Source: Bact-08 sp964533215 (lineage in GTDB: Bacteria; Bacteroidota; Bacteroidia; Bacteroidales; UBA932). Taken from it: a stretch of 64,000 nt of DNA. Position numbers and translations under genes: made by a program. The DNA lies in contig CAZHLJ010000005.1 in the NCBI GenBank assembly GCA_964533215.1, positions 150,868 through 214,867 of the forward strand, read 5' to 3'. Positions 62,756 through 64,000 of this stretch are shown here, piece by piece; position 1 is the first letter of the stretch; each line of letters opens with the position of its first letter. Under the pieces are notes generated by a model, which saw only the letters and a list, made by a program, of their open reading frames with translations, did not search any database and was not told where the DNA came from.

Positions 62756-62767
62756 AGATTTTAAAAA

Positions 62768-63235
62768 CTATCTATAACCAAAGAAATTTTCTGGCCATAA
62801 AAAGTCCGGTAAATGTTGTCTTATCATATCAGATGCCCAATTATAACCTCGTGCTTCTAATTCTCTCACAAAATATGGCCAAGGCGGGATGTTGCTCCTA
62901 TAAACATTTCTAGGAGAAGTTGACATTCCTCCTCCTTCTAAAGTGGAAAGTCCTCCGTATTGTAAAGTAGATAAACCGCCATATTGCAATGTCGATAAGC
63001 CTCCATACTGTAACGTCGAAAGTCCTCCGTATTGTAGCGTCGAAAGTCCACCATATTGCAAGGTTGACATTCCGCCATATTGAAGTGTTGATAAACCTCC
63101 GTACTGTAGTGTTGATGCTCCACCATATTGTAAGGTAGACATTCCGCCACCCTGTAATGTCGAAAGTCCTCCGCCTTGCAGAGTACTAAGATTACGTGGC
63201 CAGGTTCTTAAATTAGGAATAATTGGTCTGCTCAT
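62768..63235 (-). CDS. Octapeptide-repeat protein (STLQYGG)n
   Basis: The 155-residue protein starts at MSRPIIPNLRTWP and holds eleven tandem copies of [LMA]STLQ[YG]GG. A Trp- and Pro-rich C-terminus follows (NIPPWPYFVRELEARGYNW, then HLPDFLWPENFFGYR). I do not recognise a family. The regular eight-residue period with two glycines suggests a beta-solenoid or a flexible repeat. An ATG 33 bases earlier lies inside repeat R2 and is less likely. The gene is enclosed by R1 and R2 like an integron cassette. Confidence 0.7.
   Translation of the reverse strand: MSRPIIPNLRTWPRNLSTLQGGGLSTLQGGGMSTLQYGGASTLQYGGLSTLQYGGMSTLQYGGLSTLQYGGLSTLQYGGLSTLQYGGLSTLQYGGLSTLEGGGMSTSPRNVYRSNIPPWPYFVRELEARGYNWASDMIRQHLPDFLWPENFFGYR
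62927..63190 (-). repeat. 24 bp tandem repeat, eleven units
   Basis: The DNA coding for the octapeptides is a minisatellite of eleven 24-base units. The units differ at third codon positions and at the first residue of each repeat, so the protein repeat is kept while the DNA drifts. Confidence 0.9.
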
Positions 63236-63262
63236 ATTTATTATAGTTGAGTTGTTTAATTT

Positions 63263-63398
63263 GTGCATAATGGACGGAACTATATGCAGTTGGGGATTGC
63301 GGGTTGCTTTCCTGTCGAACCCCGATGCCGTTGTTGCGGGCTACGAACTTTGTTGTCCGCACCGAAACCCCAATTGACATATAGTTTTTGTTATGGCC
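63263..63398 (-). repeat. attC-like palindromic repeat R2
   Basis: Read on the minus strand it begins GGCCATAACAAAAACTATAT seven bases after the stop of the interrupted gene upstream and ends with ATTATGCAC. The outer arms are AACTATATGCAGTTGGGG (63278-63295) and CCCCAATTGACATATAGTT (63368-63386). It shares its layout and most bases with R1. Confidence 0.65.
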
Positions 63399-63405
63399 TG
63401 CCTTT

Positions 63406-63921
63406 CTATCGTCCATACAGTTCATACATTGTATTAAAGTTCAGTCCTTGAGAATTGTGTCTTTCCCAGAAATCGTCGATTGTATAAATTATTTCTGTCT
63501 TGCCCTCTTCTGGTCCAAATTGATAGTCTGTCAAAAAATAAACTTTCTTTATTGGCGAACCGTCAAGTGCAATCTCAAGCAATCTATTAATATCGTCTTT
63601 GTATTGGTCATGAAACTTAAACCGAAATTGTTGTCAAGCCCCACGATTGTCTGTCGGGTCTGTCGGATCAAATTCTGGTATAAAAATCTCGCATGGTTCA
63701 AAATCCCAGTCAATAAGTCCTCCTCCATAAAACGCATAGTCTGGACTCTTACATTCTGTACCCCCAATGTGTACAATTACTCCTTTTTGCTTTTTGAGAA
63801 ACTTATAAAATAGTCCTCGATGGCTTACAACTTTGTTCTCCTCAATTGTTGCAACGTCAAAGTCATCCTGTCGTATATTAAGTCCTGTCGAGTCGATTGA
63901 AACTATCTCTATTGTTGGCAT
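63406..63921 (-). pseudogene. Gene of unknown function interrupted by one in-frame TGA
   Basis: The frame starts at MPTIEIVSIDSTGLNIRQD and reaches TGA at 63634-63636 after DPTDPTDNRGA. It then stays open in the same frame for 75 codons (QQFRFKFHDQYKDDINRLL, KKVYFLTDYQFGPEEGKTE, IDDFWERHNSQGLNF) and stops at TAG 63406-63408. The whole is a plausible 171-residue soluble protein with one nonsense codon, perhaps a former Trp. I know no homologue. Intact, it would be the first cassette seen from the right side of the window. Confidence 0.72.
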
Positions 63922-63940
63922 TTTCGTCTTTTTTAAGGTT

Positions 63941-63949
63941 GGCCATAAC
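63941..63949 (-). repeat. Cassette-boundary core, GTTATGGCC
   Basis: On the minus strand GTTATGGCC stands 20 bases before the gene starting at 63921. It is the exact complement of GGCCATAAC that opens repeat R2 at the far end of the same unit. Confidence 0.5.
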
Positions 63950-63978
63950 GTAAAAGTGTTTTATACATCGTTACCCTA

Positions 63979-63986
63979 CAAATATA
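63979..63986 (-). promoter_or_regulatory. TAnnTTTG -7 element reading into the cassette series
   Basis: TATATTTG on the minus strand, about 60 bases before the first cassette gene. Its -33 box would fall outside the window. It could drive the whole minus-strand series. Confidence 0.45.
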
Positions 63987-64000
63987 GTAAAAGTGAAACA

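Noticed and set aside
62602..62913. 103-codon plus-strand frame across R1
   Set aside because: It runs through the palindromic repeat and the antisense of the octapeptide gene and has no protein-like features.
62927..63190. 24 bp tandem repeat considered as a CRISPR array
   Set aside because: Units are contiguous with no spacers and encode a regular octapeptide.
63549..63776. 75-codon minus-strand frame inside the interrupted cassette gene
   Set aside because: It is a shifted frame; the true frame continues in phase on both sides of the TGA.
59476..63921. Genome-wide recoding of TGA as Trp
   Set aside because: Several core genes (M1 peptidase, S41 peptidase, mnmA, the TonB receptor) end with TGA at the expected C-terminus.

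Overview
The window looks like chromosomal DNA of a Bacteroidota bacterium, most likely order Bacteroidales. The signs are many promoters with the TAnnTTTG -7 element, weak Shine-Dalgarno sequences, a type III glutamine synthetase, a PUR-family protein, a six-domain S1, split HipA genes, GH109 and GH89 exo-glycosidases, and a TPP-riboswitch TonB receptor/PnuT pair. TGA is an ordinary stop codon in the core genes. I cannot name the species.

Bases 1-22400 are mostly housekeeping: a partial aminotransferase, DacB-type PBP4, GSIII, PurM, a lipoprotein version of glutamate racemase, a DEDD exonuclease, an rRNA methyltransferase and free-methionine-sulfoxide reductase. Then comes an aromatic amino acid operon (aminotransferase, tyrA, DAHP synthase/chorismate mutase). 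It is preceded by a Phe/Tyr-rich leader peptide and an intrinsic terminator, which together form a classical attenuator. An M1 peptidase, an EamA transporter, tRNA-Cys, an N-acetylhexosamine kinase-like gene convergent with a GH109 glycosidase, an M50 protease and DsbD follow.

Bases 22400-51980 hold a PUR protein, the nusB-yajC-ybbR-coaE block, a DnaJ/TerB protein, rimO, fabG, RNase P RNA, the thiamine uptake unit (TPP riboswitch, TonB receptor, PnuT), a murK/murQ cell-wall recycling pair, recR, a sodium symporter, mntP, mqnA, corA, rpsA, rnz, an S41 protease, mltG with a LysM glucosaminidase, cdd, SRP RNA and mnmA. The block ends with a run of four secreted proteins of unknown function.

Bases 51980-58860 are accessory: a possible gene remnant, DUF3795, a three-gene hipB/hipS/hipT toxin-antitoxin set, a secreted duplicated-domain protein, a 170 bp palindromic element, a GH89 alpha-N-acetylglucosaminidase and a methyltransferase.

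Bases 59470-64000 are the most unusual part. All genes lie on the minus strand and are separated by palindromic repeats of about 60-130 bp, each starting 5-12 bases after a stop codon. The first bases of two of the units are complementary to the repeat that closes the same unit, as in integron gene cassettes with attC sites. One unit carries a reverse transcriptase, a compact five-stem candidate non-coding RNA and a SLATT-family membrane protein, a likely RT-based anti-phage system. Another encodes eleven copies of an STLQYGG-like octapeptide. Two units carry genes broken by a single in-frame TGA. No integrase is visible in the window.
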